From positions 62,001 through 126,000 of the forward strand of contig NZ_CYGY02000023.1 of the NCBI RefSeq assembly GCF_900007165.1: a stretch of DNA of 64,000 nucleotides, in the 5' to 3' direction. The DNA is from Paraburkholderia piptadeniae. Its GTDB lineage: Bacteria > Pseudomonadota > Gammaproteobacteria > Burkholderiales > Burkholderiaceae. A program made the position numbers and the translations under genes. The notes under the pieces were generated by a model. The model worked only from the letters and a program-made list of their open reading frames with translations. It did no database searches and was not told where the DNA came from. Shown piece by piece: positions 49,861 to 60,444 of this stretch; position 1 is the stretch's first letter; the number at the start of each line of letters is the position of its first letter.

Positions 49861-50289
49861 TCAGGCGAGAGCTTGTTCGATTTCGCCGCGTACCGCTTCG
49901 CGCAGCAGCGTCGCCTGCGCGCGGCGCTGGGACAGCATCGTTTCGGATACCGTCCGCTGACGCGGCGCCCAGATGGGCAGCGGGAAATGCGCGTCGTTGG
50001 AGAAGCGCGGGATCACGTGCCAATGCACATGCGGCACCTGGTTGCCGAGGCTCGCCAGGTTCACCTTGACGGGTTGCAGAATGCGCCGGATCGCGCGCTC
50101 GACCGCGTAGACCACGCGCATCACGTGGTCGCGCTCCCCATGGCCGAGGTCGGAGAACTCGGCCACGTGCCTGTTCCAGATCACCCGGCAAAAGCCGGGA
50201 TAGTCGTGTTCGTCGGCGAGGACGACACGTAATGTGTCGTCCTGCCACAGTACGTCGCCGCCATCTTCACGGCAGAAAATACAGTCCAT
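49861..50289 (-). CDS. HIT-family nucleotide hydrolase
   Basis: A 142-residue histidine-triad protein. The signature HVHWHV (in NQVPHVHWHVIPRF) is near residues 91-96, with C3 and C6 in the opening MDCIFCRED. Family members hydrolyse phosphoramidate or dinucleoside polyphosphate bonds. ATG at 50289 is chosen over an upstream start. It is separated from the FAD/Fe-S gene by 33 nt and from DUF971 by 7 nt. Confidence 0.88.
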   Translation of the reverse strand: MDCIFCREDGGDVLWQDDTLRVVLADEHDYPGFCRVIWNRHVAEFSDLGHGERDHVMRVVYAVERAIRRILQPVKVNLASLGNQVPHVHWHVIPRFSNDAHFPLPIWAPRQRTVSETMLSQRRAQATLLREAVRGEIEQALA

Positions 50290-50322
50290 CGTCGACCTCG
50301 AGCGAAACGCCATATCGTGCCA

Positions 50323-53300
50323 TTAGACCAGCACGCGCTCGATTCCGCCATTGTTCGCGCGCTGGACGTAGTCGGCCATCCAGTTCTCGCCGAGCACATG
50401 CCGCGCGATTTCGACGACGATGTAGTCCGCTTCGATGTTCGCGTCCTCGTTGTAGCGCGACAGCCCTTGCAGGCACGACGGGCAGCTCGTCAGGATCTTG
50501 ACGTCCGCTGCGCCGTTCGCTCCCGCTGCGCCGTTCGCTCCCGCTGCGCCGTTCGGCTGCGGACCGTCACCTGCCTTCAGCACCGAGCCCGGCTGAGCAC
50601 CCGCCGCGCCCGCTGCCGCGTTCGCCATGTTGATCGCGTTCGCGCCCGCGTCGGCCACGACGGGAATGCCGCGCAGCTTCGCCGCGCCCTTGCGGATTTC
50701 CTCTTCCTTGCGGAAGCGCACCTGCGTCGAAATATCCGGACGCGTGACGGCCAGCGTGCCCGACTCGCCACAGCAGCGATCGTTCTTCTCGATCCGGTAG
50801 CCGTCGTTCTTCTCGGCACCCATCAGTTCGTTGACGAGCTTCACTGGGTCGATCGTCTTGATCGGCGTGTGGCAAGGGTCGTGGTACATGTAGCGCGTGC
50901 CCTTCACGCCATCGAGCTTGATGCCCTTCTCCAGCAGGAATTCGTGGATGTCGATGATCCGGCAGCCCGGGAAGATCTTGTCGAATTCATAGCCCGCGAG
51001 CTGGTCGTAGCACGTGCCGCACGACACCACCACCGTCTTGATGTCGAGATAGTTCAGCGTGTTCGCGACACGGTGGAACAGCACGCGATTGTCCGTGACG
51101 ATCTGCTCGGCCTTGTCGTACTGCCCCGAGCCGCGCTGCGGATAGCCGCAGCACAGATAGCCCGGCGGCAGCACCGTCTGCACCCCCGCTTCCCACAACA
51201 TCGCCTGGGTTGCGAGACCGACCTGCGAGAACAGGCGTTCCGAGCCGCAGCCGGGGAAGTAGAACACCGCTTCCGAATCGACGGACGTCGTCTTCGGGTT
51301 GCGGATGATCGGGACGATCTTGTTGTCCTCGATATCGAGCAGCGCGCGCGCCGTCTTCTTCGGCAGGTTGCCCGGCATCTTCTTGTTGACGAAGTGGATC
51401 ACCTGCTCCACCACCGGCGGCTTGCCCGTCGTCGCGGGCGGATGGGCCGTCTGCTTCTTGACGATCTTCTTCAGCACTTCGTTGCCGAGGCGCTGCGCCT
51501 TGTAGCCGACGCCCATCATCGCGGTGCGCGCGAGATTGATGGTCTGCGGATTGGTCGCGTTCAGGAAGAACATGCCCGCCGCGTTGCCCGCGTTGAACTT
51601 CTTCTTGCCCATCTTGCGCAGCAGGTTGCGCATGTTCATCGACACGTCGCCGAAGTCGATCTTCACCGGGCACGGCGTCACGCACTTGTGGCAGACCGTG
51701 CAGTGATCGGCGACGTCGTTGAACTCGTCCCAATGCTTGATCGACACGCCGCGGCGCGTCTGCTCTTCATACAGGAACGCTTCGACCAGCAGCGACGTCG
51801 CGAGAATCTTGTTGCGCGGGCTGTAAAGCAGGTTCGCGCGCGGCACGTGCGTCGCGCAGACGGGCTTGCACTTGCCGCAGCGCAGGCAGTCCTTCACGGA
51901 ATCGGCGATGGCGCCGATATCGGACTGCTGCATGATCAGCGACTCGTAGCCCATCAGCCCGAACGACGGCGTGTACGCGTTGCGCAGGTCCGCGCCGTCG
52001 AGCAGCTTGCCCTTGTTGAAGCGCCCTTGCGGATCGACGCGCTGCTTGTACGCGCGGAATTCGCCGATCTCGTCTTCCGTCAGGAATTCGAGCTTCGTGA
52101 TGCCGATGCCGTGCTCGCCCGAGATCACGCCATCGAGCGAACGCGCGAGCTTCATGATGCGCGCGACCGCCGTATGCGCGTCCTGCAGCATCTCGTAGTT
52201 GTCGGAGTTGACGGGGATATTCGTGTGCACGTTGCCGTCGCCCGCGTGCATATGCAGCGCGACGAACACGCGGCCGCGCAACACCTGCTTGTGAATCGCC
52301 TGCGCTTCGTCGAGGATCGGCTTGAACTCGCCGCCGTTGAAGATCTGCCGCAGTTCCGCGCGGATCTCCTGCTTCCACGACACGCGCACCGTGCGGTCCT
52401 GGACGATATGGAACACGTTCGCGTCGGGTTGATCGTCGACGCGGTCCGCGAATTTCTCCGCAAGACCCGCATAGCCGAGCTGCACCAGATAGTGCTGCGC
52501 CTCGCGCAACGACAGATCGAGCTTGTCGCGCAGGAACTCCCAGCGCTTCTTCACGTGGCCGAGCAGTTCCAGCGCCTGCTGCACGCGGTCTTCGAGCAGT
52601 TCGGCGCTCGGAATTTCGTTCGCATCGTCGGTCTTGCCGAGGGGCAGCTTGCCGCTCCGGAAGAACACTTCGAGCGCGTCGACCAGTTGCAGCTTGTTCT
52701 TGATCGACAGCTCGATGTTGATGCGCTCTATGCCATCCGTGTACTCGCCCATCCGGTTGAGCGGAATCACGACGTCTTCGTTGATCTTGAACGCGTTGGT
52801 GTGCTTCGCGATCGCGGCCGTGCGGCTGCGGTCGAGCCAGAAGCGCTTGCGCGCCTCGGCGCTCACGGCGACGAAGCCTTCGCCGCTCTTGCCGTTGGCC
52901 ATGCGGATCACTTCGGACGTCGCGGTAGCAACGGCATCGGCGTCGTTGCCGACGATATCGCCGATCAGGACCATCTTCGGAAACGCGTTGCGCTTGCTCT
53001 TCGTCGCGTAGCCGACGGCGCGCAGATAACGTTCGTCGAGGTGCTCGAGGCCCGCGAGAATCGCGCCGCCCTGCTTCGACGTTTCGAACAGATAGTCCTT
53101 GATTTCGACGATGCTCGGAATCGCCTCGCGCGCCTGGCCGAAGAACTCCAGACAGACGGTGCGCGTATGCGCGGGCATCTTGTGCAGCACCCAGCGCGCG
53201 GACGTGATCAGGCCGTCGCAGCCTTCCTTCTGGATGCCCGGCAGACCAGCGAGGAATTTATCGGTGACGTCCTTGCCGAGCCCTTCCTTGCGAAAGCGCC

Positions 53301-54456
53301 GGCCTTCGATTTCCAGCAGCTCCGTGCGCAAGAGCTTTTCGCCCGGCGCGTGCTCGCCGTCGAACCACTTCAGTTCGAAGCGCGCAACGGGAATGTCGTG
53401 AATCTTGCCGAGGTTGTGATCGAGACGCGTGACTTCGAGCCAGTTCCCTTCCGGGTCGACCATGCGCCACCACGCGAGATTGTCGAGCGCGGTGCCCCAC
53501 AGCACGGCCTTCTTGCCGCCCGCGTTCATCGCGACGTTGCCGCCGATGCACGAAGCGTCGAGAGAAGTCGGATCGACGGCGAATACATAGCCCGCCTGCT
53601 CGGCCGCTTCCGTCACGCGACGCGTGACGACGCCCGCGCCGGAGAAGATCGTCGGCACCTTGTGCGCGACACCGGGCATTTCCGTCAGTTCGACGGCGCC
53701 GAGCTGTTCGAGCTTCTCGGTGTTGACGACAGCGGAGAACGGCGTGAGCGGCACCGCGCCGCCCGTGTAGCCCGTGCCGCCGCCACGCGGAATCACCGTC
53801 AGGCCGAGTTCGAAGCACGCCTTGATGAGGCCGGCGATTTCGGCTTCCGTATCCGGCGTCAGGACGACGAACGGATATTCGACGCGCCAGTCCGTCGCGT
53901 CCGTCACATGCGAGACGCGCGAGAGGCCATCGAAGCGGATGTTGTCCTTCTGCGTCTGGCGTCCCAGCACCTTCGTTGCGCGGCGGCGCAGGTCGGCCAT
54001 CTTGTCGAACTCGCCTGCGAAGGCATCGACGGCGCGGCGCGCGGCGGCGACCAGCGTTTCGACGCGCGCGGCGCGACCGACGCCCGCTTCGTCGCCATGT
54101 TCGGTCAGGTCGGCGCGGCGGCGCTTCTCGATTTCAGTGAGACGGTGGTTCAGCGCCTCGATCAGCAGCGTGCGACGCTTCGGGTTGTCGAGCAGATCGT
54201 CCTGCAGATAAGGATTGCGGCGCACGACCCAGATGTCGCCGAGCACTTCGTACAGCATGCGCGCCGAGCGGCCCGTGCGGCGCTCCGCGCGCAGTTCGTC
54301 GAGCGCGGCCCAGGCTTCGTCGCCGAGCAGGCGAATGACGATTTCGCGGTCGGAGAACGACGTGTAGTTGTATGGGATTTCGCGCAGACGCGGTTCGGTA
54401 TCGGCGACGACGTTAGCGGCGGCGCCGTGCGGATCGAAAACTTGAGGTGCGTTCAT
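50323..54456 (-). CDS. FAD-binding and 4Fe-4S oxidoreductase (DUF3683, D-2-hydroxyacid dehydrogenase-like)
   Basis: A 1377-residue fusion. A DUF3683-type N-terminal segment (about 20-180) precedes an FAD-binding-4 domain with [15 protein letters not shown] (223-237). An FAD-linked oxidase C-terminal domain, two 4Fe-4S motifs ([11 protein letters not shown] and [12 protein letters not shown]) and cysteine-rich CCG domains (CCGYP, CCGESG, SCPSC) follow. Most likely it is a membrane-associated D-lactate or D-2-hydroxyacid dehydrogenase passing electrons to quinones; the substrate is inferred. An unusual Ala-Gly-Asn linker (about 1280-1317) lies between the last CCG motif and CPSC. Confidence 0.88.
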   Translation of the reverse strand: MNAPQVFDPHGAAANVVADTEPRLREIPYNYTSFSDREIVIRLLGDEAWAALDELRAERRTGRSARMLYEVLGDIWVVRRNPYLQDDLLDNPKRRTLLIEALNHRLTEIEKRRRADLTEHGDEAGVGRAARVETLVAAARRAVDAFAGEFDKMADLRRRATKVLGRQTQKDNIRFDGLSRVSHVTDATDWRVEYPFVVLTPDTEAEIAGLIKACFELGLTVIPRGGGTGYTGGAVPLTPFSAVVNTEKLEQLGAVELTEMPGVAHKVPTIFSGAGVVTRRVTEAAEQAGYVFAVDPTSLDASCIGGNVAMNAGGKKAVLWGTALDNLAWWRMVDPEGNWLEVTRLDHNLGKIHDIPVARFELKWFDGEHAPGEKLLRTELLEIEGRRFRKEGLGKDVTDKFLAGLPGIQKEGCDGLITSARWVLHKMPAHTRTVCLEFFGQAREAIPSIVEIKDYLFETSKQGGAILAGLEHLDERYLRAVGYATKSKRNAFPKMVLIGDIVGNDADAVATATSEVIRMANGKSGEGFVAVSAEARKRFWLDRSRTAAIAKHTNAFKINEDVVIPLNRMGEYTDGIERINIELSIKNKLQLVDALEVFFRSGKLPLGKTDDANEIPSAELLEDRVQQALELLGHVKKRWEFLRDKLDLSLREAQHYLVQLGYAGLAEKFADRVDDQPDANVFHIVQDRTVRVSWKQEIRAELRQIFNGGEFKPILDEAQAIHKQVLRGRVFVALHMHAGDGNVHTNIPVNSDNYEMLQDAHTAVARIMKLARSLDGVISGEHGIGITKLEFLTEDEIGEFRAYKQRVDPQGRFNKGKLLDGADLRNAYTPSFGLMGYESLIMQQSDIGAIADSVKDCLRCGKCKPVCATHVPRANLLYSPRNKILATSLLVEAFLYEEQTRRGVSIKHWDEFNDVADHCTVCHKCVTPCPVKIDFGDVSMNMRNLLRKMGKKKFNAGNAAGMFFLNATNPQTINLARTAMMGVGYKAQRLGNEVLKKIVKKQTAHPPATTGKPPVVEQVIHFVNKKMPGNLPKKTARALLDIEDNKIVPIIRNPKTTSVDSEAVFYFPGCGSERLFSQVGLATQAMLWEAGVQTVLPPGYLCCGYPQRGSGQYDKAEQIVTDNRVLFHRVANTLNYLDIKTVVVSCGTCYDQLAGYEFDKIFPGCRIIDIHEFLLEKGIKLDGVKGTRYMYHDPCHTPIKTIDPVKLVNELMGAEKNDGYRIEKNDRCCGESGTLAVTRPDISTQVRFRKEEEIRKGAAKLRGIPVVADAGANAINMANAAAGAAGAQPGSVLKAGDGPQPNGAAGANGAAGANGAADVKILTSCPSCLQGLSRYNEDANIEADYIVVEIARHVLGENWMADYVQRANNGGIERVLV
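50505..50555. repeat. 18-bp in-frame tandem repeat in the FAD/Fe-S gene
   Basis: The 18-bp unit beginning ccgctgcgccgttcgc occurs 2.8 times head to tail and encodes a GAAGAN-like six-residue repeat. It falls in the low-complexity linker, so copy number could vary without a frameshift. Confidence 0.8.
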
Positions 54457-55059
54457 GTTTGGACGACTCGGTAGGTCAGCTACGCGCGCTCATCGAACAT
54501 TCGGCGAAGAGGCGTGCTGACGGTGCGCGTGGGGCGCAATGCTGGAAATCTTTCTATTGTGCGAAGCCTCGACCGGCGGCCTGTGCCCGGGATCGCCGGG
54601 GACATGGCGAGAACGTAGATGGCCGGTCGCGTCGCGGCGCTCAGATATAGCTACACGATCGTGCATGCCGCACGTGCCGCTGCGCCGCGGGGCGAGCCTC
54701 ACGCGGGACGGGCATCAAATGGGCGATCCGAGGCTGCCAATGCATCATCTGATCCTTTTCCAAAACAAGATTCTACCGCATCATCCGCGCGCGCGTTGAC
54801 GCCAGGATGTCCGCGCGACAAGCCTTTGCGCGTTGGCTTGCCAGAATTCGCCGCAAAACCGCCAGCCGGCGACGCACCCGGAATGCATCGTCGCCCGCAT
54901 CAGGCGGCCCGTGATTTTCCGACCGTCCGGTCGGCTGGCCGGCAGCATCAATACGGCGAAAGCCCACGGCCGAATGCCCGATCAGATGCGTCGGGGCGGG
55001 CCGTTGGCGCTATCATTGATCTTTTCCCGTCCCATAAAAGCGCATCGCGCGTGACCCGC
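54457..55059. other. 603-nt divergent intergenic region without a recognisable gene
   Basis: The region separates the FAD/Fe-S gene from ilvA. Short open frames on both strands have no start signal or protein-like composition. The only clear structure is the palindrome at 54919-54934. Promoters for both neighbours must lie here, but no convincing -35/-10 pair was found. Confidence 0.6.
54919..54934. promoter_or_regulatory. Perfect palindrome upstream of ilvA
   Basis: CCGACCG-TC-CGGTCGG (7+2+7) is perfectly symmetric and lies about 125 bp upstream of the ilvA start. Its form resembles TetR-type operators. No matching regulator gene is adjacent. Confidence 0.4.
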
Positions 55060-56583
55060 ATGGCTTCCCACGACTATCTGAAGAAAATCCTCACCGCCCG
55101 CGTCTACGACGTCGCGCGTGAGACCGAACTCGAACATGCGCGGAATCTGTCCGCACGGTTGCGCAACCCGATTTACCTGAAGCGCGAAGACAATCAGCCT
55201 GTCTTCTCGTTCAAGCTGCGCGGCGCGTACAACAAGATGGCGCACATTCCCGCCGACGCCCTCGCGCGCGGCGTGATCACGGCTTCTGCGGGCAACCATG
55301 CGCAGGGCGTCGCGCTGTCGGCGGCCCGCATGGGCGTGAAGGCGATCATCGTCGTGCCCGTGACGACGCCGCAAGTGAAGGTCGATGCCGTGCGCGCGCA
55401 CGGCGGACCGACCGTCGAGGTCGTGCAGGCGGGCGAATCGTATAGCGATGCCTACGCGCACGCAGTGAAGCTGCAGGAACAGCACGGCCTGACGCTCGTG
55501 CATCCGTTCGACGATCCGTACGTGATCGCCGGCCAGGGCACGGTCGCGATGGAAATCCTGAGCCAGCATCAGGCGCCGATTCACGCGATCTTCGTTCCCA
55601 TCGGCGGCGGCGGTCTCGCGGCGGGCATCGCGGCGTATGTGAAATCGGTGCGCCCGGAGATCAAGGTGATCGGCGTGCAGACCGACGACTCGTGCGCGAT
55701 GGCGCAATCGCTGAAGGCGGGCAAGCGCGTGACGCTGAACGAAGTCGGCCTGTTCTCGGACGGCACGGCCGTGAAGCTCGTCGGCGAAGAGACGTTCCGC
55801 CTGTGCCAGGAATATCTCGACGATGTGCTGACGGTGAACACCGACGCGCTGTGCGCCGCGATCAAGGACGTCTTCCAGGACACGCGCAGCGTGCTGGAGC
55901 CAGCGGGCTCGCTCGCAGTCGCGGGCGCGAAGCAGTATGCGGAGCGCGAAGGCATCGAGAACCAGACGCTGATCGCCGTCACGTCCGGCGCGAACATGAA
56001 CTTCGACCGCATGCGCTTCGTCGCGGAACGCGCGGAAGTGGGCGAGGCGCGCGAAGCCGTGTTCGCCGTGACGATTCCGGAAGAGCGCGGCAGCTTCAAG
56101 CGCTTCTGCGAACTGGTGGGCACGCGCAGCGTCACCGAATTCAACTACCGAATTGCGGACGCGAAGTCCGCCCATATCTTCGTCGGCGTGCAGATCCGTA
56201 ACCGCAGCGAGTCGGCGCAGATCGCGGGCGCGTTCGAGGAGCACGGCTTCGCGACCGTCGATCTGACGGGCGACGAACTGTCGAAGCAGCATATCCGCTA
56301 CATGGTCGGCGGACGCTCGCCGCTCGCGCACGACGAGCGCCTGTTCCGCTTCGAATTCCCCGAGCGGCCGGGCGCACTGATGAAGTTCCTGTCGTCGATG
56401 GCGCCGAACTGGAACATCAGCCTCTTCCACTACCGGAACCAGGGCGCGGACTACAGTTCGATCCTCGTCGGCATTCAGGTGCCGTCGGCGGAAGACGCGG
56501 AATTCGCGCGCTTCCTCGCAACGCTCGGCTATCCGTACTGGGAAGAGACGTCGAACCCGGTGTATCGACTGTTCCTCGCCTGA
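55060..56583 (+). CDS. ilvA: Threonine ammonia-lyase, biosynthetic
   Basis: A 507-residue PLP enzyme that converts threonine to 2-oxobutanoate for isoleucine synthesis via 2-aminocrotonate. The PLP lysine is K52 (FSFKLRGAYNKM), and the glycine loop is GGGGLAAG. Two ACT-like regulatory domains occupy about 330-505, matching the isoleucine-inhibited biosynthetic form. ATG at 55060 is chosen; an in-frame GTG lies three codons upstream. The long open frame farther upstream is not coding. A 5'-nucleotidase gene follows 17 nt later. Confidence 0.95.
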   Translation: MASHDYLKKILTARVYDVARETELEHARNLSARLRNPIYLKREDNQPVFSFKLRGAYNKMAHIPADALARGVITASAGNHAQGVALSAARMGVKAIIVVPVTTPQVKVDAVRAHGGPTVEVVQAGESYSDAYAHAVKLQEQHGLTLVHPFDDPYVIAGQGTVAMEILSQHQAPIHAIFVPIGGGGLAAGIAAYVKSVRPEIKVIGVQTDDSCAMAQSLKAGKRVTLNEVGLFSDGTAVKLVGEETFRLCQEYLDDVLTVNTDALCAAIKDVFQDTRSVLEPAGSLAVAGAKQYAEREGIENQTLIAVTSGANMNFDRMRFVAERAEVGEAREAVFAVTIPEERGSFKRFCELVGTRSVTEFNYRIADAKSAHIFVGVQIRNRSESAQIAGAFEEHGFATVDLTGDELSKQHIRYMVGGRSPLAHDERLFRFEFPERPGALMKFLSSMAPNWNISLFHYRNQGADYSSILVGIQVPSAEDAEFARFLATLGYPYWEETSNPVYRLFLA

Positions 56584-56600
56584 CGCATGTCCATTGACGC

Positions 56601-57503
56601 ATGGCCTTTTCGCTGAACGACAAGCTGGTGGTGGCGATCTCCTCGCGCGCGCTGTTCGATTTCGAGGAAGAGAACCGCGTGTACGAGGAAGGCGATCTGC
56701 GCGCATACGAAGGGCTGCAGCGCGAACGGCTGAACGTGCCGGCCAAGCCCGGCGTCGCGTTCGGGCTGATTCGCAAGCTGCTCGCGCTGAATGCGGGCGC
56801 GCATCGCGTGGAAGTGGTGATACTGTCGCGCAGCGATCCCATCAGCGGCTTGCGCGCATTCAGTTCGTGCCGCGAGCATGGGCTTGCGATCGAACGCGGC
56901 GTGTTCACGCGCGGCCGCGCGCCGTTTGCGTATCTGAAGCCGCTGAATGCGTCGCTGTTTCTGTCCGCGAATCAGGACGACGTGCGCGATGCGCTCGCGG
57001 CAGGATTTCCCGCTGCGCGCGTTTTGCCCGAATCGGCGAAAATGGCGAGCAAGTACCCGGACGAAATCCGCATCGCGTTCGACGGTGATGCCGTGCTCTT
57101 TTCCGACGAAGCGGAGCGCGTGTTTCAGAGCGACGGCTTGCGGGCATTCGTCGGTCATGAGATCGACAACAAGGATTTGCCGCTCGCCGACGGACCGCTG
57201 AAGCCTTTGCTGCAAGCACTGCACCGCTTGCAGACGCTGGCCGACGAAGCAGCGCCGATGCACATTCGCACGGCACTCGTGACCGCGCGCTCGGCGCCCG
57301 CGCATGAGCGGGCGATCCGCACCTTGATGGCCTGGAACATTGAAATCGACGAAGCGATGTTTCTTGGCGGGCTCGACAAGAGCGCCTTTCTGCGCGAGTT
57401 CGAGCCGGACTTTTTCTTCGACGATCAAATTCGCCACTGCGAATCGGCCCGTGACGTGACAGCGATCGGGCATGTCGTGAGTGGCATCGTGAACGCATCA
57501 TGA
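56601..57503 (+). CDS. 5'-nucleotidase (cytosolic NT5C1-like family)
   Basis: A 300-residue protein opening [21 protein letters not shown], with the late segment [29 protein letters not shown]. These match the bacterial members of the 5-nucleotidase family related to eukaryotic cytosolic 5'-nucleotidase I, which hydrolyse nucleoside monophosphates. It lies 17 nt after ilvA, and its stop overlaps the queF start (ATGA). The link to isoleucine or queuosine synthesis is unknown. Confidence 0.85.
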   Translation: MAFSLNDKLVVAISSRALFDFEEENRVYEEGDLRAYEGLQRERLNVPAKPGVAFGLIRKLLALNAGAHRVEVVILSRSDPISGLRAFSSCREHGLAIERGVFTRGRAPFAYLKPLNASLFLSANQDDVRDALAAGFPAARVLPESAKMASKYPDEIRIAFDGDAVLFSDEAERVFQSDGLRAFVGHEIDNKDLPLADGPLKPLLQALHRLQTLADEAAPMHIRTALVTARSAPAHERAIRTLMAWNIEIDEAMFLGGLDKSAFLREFEPDFFFDDQIRHCESARDVTAIGHVVSGIVNAS

Positions 57504-58324
57504 CACCCGAACAATCCCCGCTGGGCAAACCGGCCACTTATACCGAACAGTACGACGCAACGCTGCTCTTTCCGATCGCGCGGAAAAATGCGCGCGACCA
57601 GATCGGCATCGGCGCGACCTTGCCTTTCTTCGGCACGGACATCTGGAACGCGTATGAGTTGTCGTGGCTCAACGCGCGCGGCAAGCCGCAGATCGCGATT
57701 GCGACTTTCTATATCCCGGCTGATTCGCCGAATATCGTCGAGTCGAAATCGTTCAAGCTGTATCTCGGGTCTTTTGCACAGACTTCATTCGATTCGATCG
57801 ACGTCGTGCGCAATACGATCAAGCGCGATGTGTCCGCCGCGTGTGGCGCTTCCGTGTCGCTGCATCTCTATCCGCCCGCGGAGTTTTCGAAGCTCGGACT
57901 CGATGAGTTCGAAGGGACTTCGCTGGACCGGCTCGATCTCGATGCCGAGATTTATCGGCCGGATGCCGGCTTGCTGAAGGCCGCGCTGGATGAAGCACCT
58001 GTCGAGGAGACCTTGTTCTCCAATCTGCTGAAATCCAACTGCCCGGTGACGGGACAGCCCGATTGGGGCTCCGTGCAGATTCACTACGTCGGGCCGCAGA
58101 TCGATCACGCTTCACTGCTTCGGTACATCATTTCTTATCGGAACCATACGGGGTTCCATGAACAGTGCGTCGAGAAGATTTTTACCGATGTACTGAAGGT
58201 TTGCCAGCCGGTGAAGCTGGCCGTGTACGCACGTTATACGCGGCGCGGCGGGCTCGACATCAATCCGTTCCGCACGAACTTCAATCTGCCGATGCCGGAT
58301 AATCTGCGCACTGCGCGGCAGTGA
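57500..58324 (+). CDS. queF: NADPH-dependent 7-cyano-7-deazaguanine reductase (long form)
   Basis: A 274-residue two-domain QueF that reduces preQ0 to preQ1 in queuosine synthesis. The substrate-binding nucleophile is C181 with D188 ([12 protein letters not shown]); the QueF motif ESKSFKLYL (81-89) precedes it. It begins inside the stop codon of the 5'-nucleotidase gene, indicating coupling. Confidence 0.96.
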   Translation: MTPEQSPLGKPATYTEQYDATLLFPIARKNARDQIGIGATLPFFGTDIWNAYELSWLNARGKPQIAIATFYIPADSPNIVESKSFKLYLGSFAQTSFDSIDVVRNTIKRDVSAACGASVSLHLYPPAEFSKLGLDEFEGTSLDRLDLDAEIYRPDAGLLKAALDEAPVEETLFSNLLKSNCPVTGQPDWGSVQIHYVGPQIDHASLLRYIISYRNHTGFHEQCVEKIFTDVLKVCQPVKLAVYARYTRRGGLDINPFRTNFNLPMPDNLRTARQ

Positions 58325-58362
58325 TTTTTTCTGTCCGCGACGCTGTTTGTTTTTTTGTAATT

Positions 58363-58496
58363 TCGTTGGCATCCGCGTTAGCGCCTCGCGGCGCGGGGGC
58401 AACGCCCGCGCCACGAGGCGCATCGCGGATGCCAGCGATAAGGGCAAAGCAAACCAACGCATCGCGGATGCCAACGAAAGGGCAAAGCGAACCAGC
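58363..58496. repeat. Long composite hairpin with a direct repeat between queF and ridA
   Basis: 58363-58438 folds into a multi-segment hairpin: 15-bp outer arms (tcgttggcatccgcg with one mismatch), middle arms GCGCCTCG / CGAGGCGC, and inner arms GGCGCGGG / CCCGCGCC. The right arm and its flank (58420-58458) recur with few changes at 58459-58496, a 39-bp period. It lies between convergent genes and could terminate transcription in either direction or be a mobile repeat relic. Confidence 0.75.
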
Positions 58497-58508
58497 AGAA
58501 ACCAAACC

Positions 58509-58895
58509 TCAAGCCGCAGGCTTCTTATAAGCAACGCAATCGACTTCGACCTTGCAGTCGATCACCATCGACGAAACGACACAAGCGCGCGCGGGCGGAT
58601 TTGCACCGAAGTATTCCTTGAACACCTTGTTGAAGGAAGCAAAATCGCGCGGATCGTCGAGCCACACGCCACAACGCACGACGTGCTCCGGCCCGTATCC
58701 CGCCTCGGCCAGAATGGCGAGCACGTTCTGAATCGCCTTGCGCGATTGATCGACGATCCCGCCGTTGATCACTTCGCCGTTCTCCATCGGTGTCTGCCCC
58801 GACACGAACAGCCAGCCATCCGCTTCGACCGCACGCGCGAACGGCATCACCTGACCGCCCGTGCCCTTGCCACCTTCAACGCCATAACGCTTCAT
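58509..58895 (-). CDS. RidA-family enamine/imine deaminase-like protein
   Basis: A 128-residue YjgF/RidA-family protein. R103 (PPARACVV) and E117 (KVEVDCVAY) match the residues needed for imine hydrolysis in RidA. RidA removes 2-aminoacrylate and 2-aminocrotonate made by PLP lyases. It follows the D-aminoacylase gene by 58 nt on the same strand. It may serve the divergent D-serine-dehydratase-like enzyme, or ilvA nearby. Confidence 0.88.
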   Translation of the reverse strand: MKRYGVEGGKGTGGQVMPFARAVEADGWLFVSGQTPMENGEVINGGIVDQSRKAIQNVLAILAEAGYGPEHVVRCGVWLDDPRDFASFNKVFKEYFGANPPARACVVSSMVIDCKVEVDCVAYKKPAA

Positions 58896-58953
58896 CGTTC
58901 AACTCCTGTCACGTAAGCGCGTTCGCACCCAATGCGAACGCATCAATCGAAAT

Positions 58954-60441
58954 TCAAAATGCGTCGGACAACGCGGCACGCGATGCCGCCGTCGCTCCAC
59001 GCGCGACGAACTTGCCCGCGCGCTCGCCCGTCGGCTTGCCATCGAGATACGACAGCACGCCATTCACCCACACCGCGTCGATACCATCGGCGGCCTGCTG
59101 CGGCTTGTCGAACGTCGCCGCGTCGCGCACGCGCGCCGGGTCGAACAGCACGAGATCGGCGTGATAGCCGATATGCACTTCACCGCGCTCCTTCAAGCCG
59201 AAGCGTCGCGCCGACAGGCTCGTCATCTTGCGGATCGCTTCTTCGAGCGGAATCAGCTGCTGGTCGCGCGCATAGTGTCCAAGCACGCGCGGAAACGCGC
59301 CCCACAGACGCGGATGCGGCAACGGATCGTTCGGCAAGCCATCGGAGCCGACCATCGTCGCCGGATGCGAGAGGATGCGCCGCACATCGTCCTCGGACAT
59401 GTTGTGATACACGGCGCCCGCCGGCTGCAGGCGCTTCGCGGCTTCCTGCTGCGTCACGCCCCACTCGGCGGCGATGTCCTTCACCAGCTTGCCCGCCATC
59501 TCGGGGTGTGGCGTCGACCACGTGATCGTGATGTCGATATCGCCCGTCACCTGCTTGAGATCGAGCGTCGACGAACTGCGGTTGTACGGATAGCAGTCGC
59601 AGCCCACGGGATGCAGCCGGCGCGCGCCCTCGAGCGATCCGAGCACTTCGACGCTGCGCCCCCAGTTCGACGGCCCCGCGCACTTCAGATGCGAAATGAC
59701 CACGGGCACGCGCGCGTGCTTGCCGATCCGATACGCCTCGTCCATCGCGTCGAGAATCGCGTCGAACTCGGTGCGCATGTGCGTCGTGTACAGCGCGCCC
59801 GACGCCGCGAGCGGCTCGGCGAGCGCCATCACTTCTTCAGTCGGCGCGGCGAATGCGGAGCCATACGCAAGCCCCGAGCTCAAGCCGAGCGCGCCGTTCG
59901 CCAGCGCCTCTTCGAGCTGCGCGCGCATGCCGTCGATTTCCTGCGGCGTCGCCGCGCGATCGAGCCGGTCCATGTGATTGTTGCGCAGCGCCGTGTGCCC
60001 GATCAGCGCGCTCACGTTCACCGATGGCTTCGCCGCATTCACCGCGTCGACATACGCGGTGAAGGTCGGATACTGGAACGCATCGCGCTCGCCGAGCAGG
60101 TTCATCGGATCGGGCGGATCGCCCTTCAGCGATACGGGCGACGCGCTGATCCCGCAGTTGCCGACGATGACCGTCGTCACGCCTTGTGTGATCTTCGGCA
60201 GCATTTGCGGCGAGCGGATCACATGCGTGTCGTCGTGCGTGTGCACGTCGATGAAGCCCGGCGCGAGCGCGCGGCCGTTCGCCTCGATCACTTCTTCGGC
60301 CAGCCAGTTCGACAGATTGCCGATCGCGACGATCTTCCCATTGCGTATCGCCACGTCGCGCTCGACAGGCGGCGCGCCCGTGCCATCGTACAGTTGCGCG
60401 CCGACGATCAGCGTATCGGCGGCTTCGGGGTGCGAATGCAT
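58954..60441 (-). CDS. N-acyl-D-amino-acid deacylase (D-aminoacylase)
   Basis: A 495-residue amidohydrolase-superfamily enzyme. Metal and catalytic residues appear as H67 and H69 (DVHTHDD), C96 (GNCGIS), H221, H251 (SHLKC) and D367 (VGSDGLP), almost the same numbering as the known Alcaligenes D-aminoacylase. It would release D-amino acids from N-acyl-D-amino acids. The RpiR gene ends 3 nt upstream, so they are co-transcribed. Confidence 0.93.
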   Translation of the reverse strand: MHSHPEAADTLIVGAQLYDGTGAPPVERDVAIRNGKIVAIGNLSNWLAEEVIEANGRALAPGFIDVHTHDDTHVIRSPQMLPKITQGVTTVIVGNCGISASPVSLKGDPPDPMNLLGERDAFQYPTFTAYVDAVNAAKPSVNVSALIGHTALRNNHMDRLDRAATPQEIDGMRAQLEEALANGALGLSSGLAYGSAFAAPTEEVMALAEPLAASGALYTTHMRTEFDAILDAMDEAYRIGKHARVPVVISHLKCAGPSNWGRSVEVLGSLEGARRLHPVGCDCYPYNRSSSTLDLKQVTGDIDITITWSTPHPEMAGKLVKDIAAEWGVTQQEAAKRLQPAGAVYHNMSEDDVRRILSHPATMVGSDGLPNDPLPHPRLWGAFPRVLGHYARDQQLIPLEEAIRKMTSLSARRFGLKERGEVHIGYHADLVLFDPARVRDAATFDKPQQAADGIDAVWVNGVLSYLDGKPTGERAGKFVARGATAASRAALSDAF

Positions 60442-60444
60442 GGA

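Noticed and set aside
50317..54474. A 1385-codon open frame on the plus strand opposite the FAD/Fe-S gene
   Set aside because: It mirrors the real gene almost end to end; the reverse strand of GC-rich codons lacks stops. Composition is not protein-like.
54619..55059. N-terminal extension of ilvA
   Set aside because: The open frame before 55060 has no protein-like composition and runs through the intergenic palindrome; homologues begin near MASHDYLKK.
58325..58500. CRISPR-like array from the 39-bp repeat
   Set aside because: Only two copies, no spacers between them, and the repeat is part of a larger palindrome; no cas genes are present.
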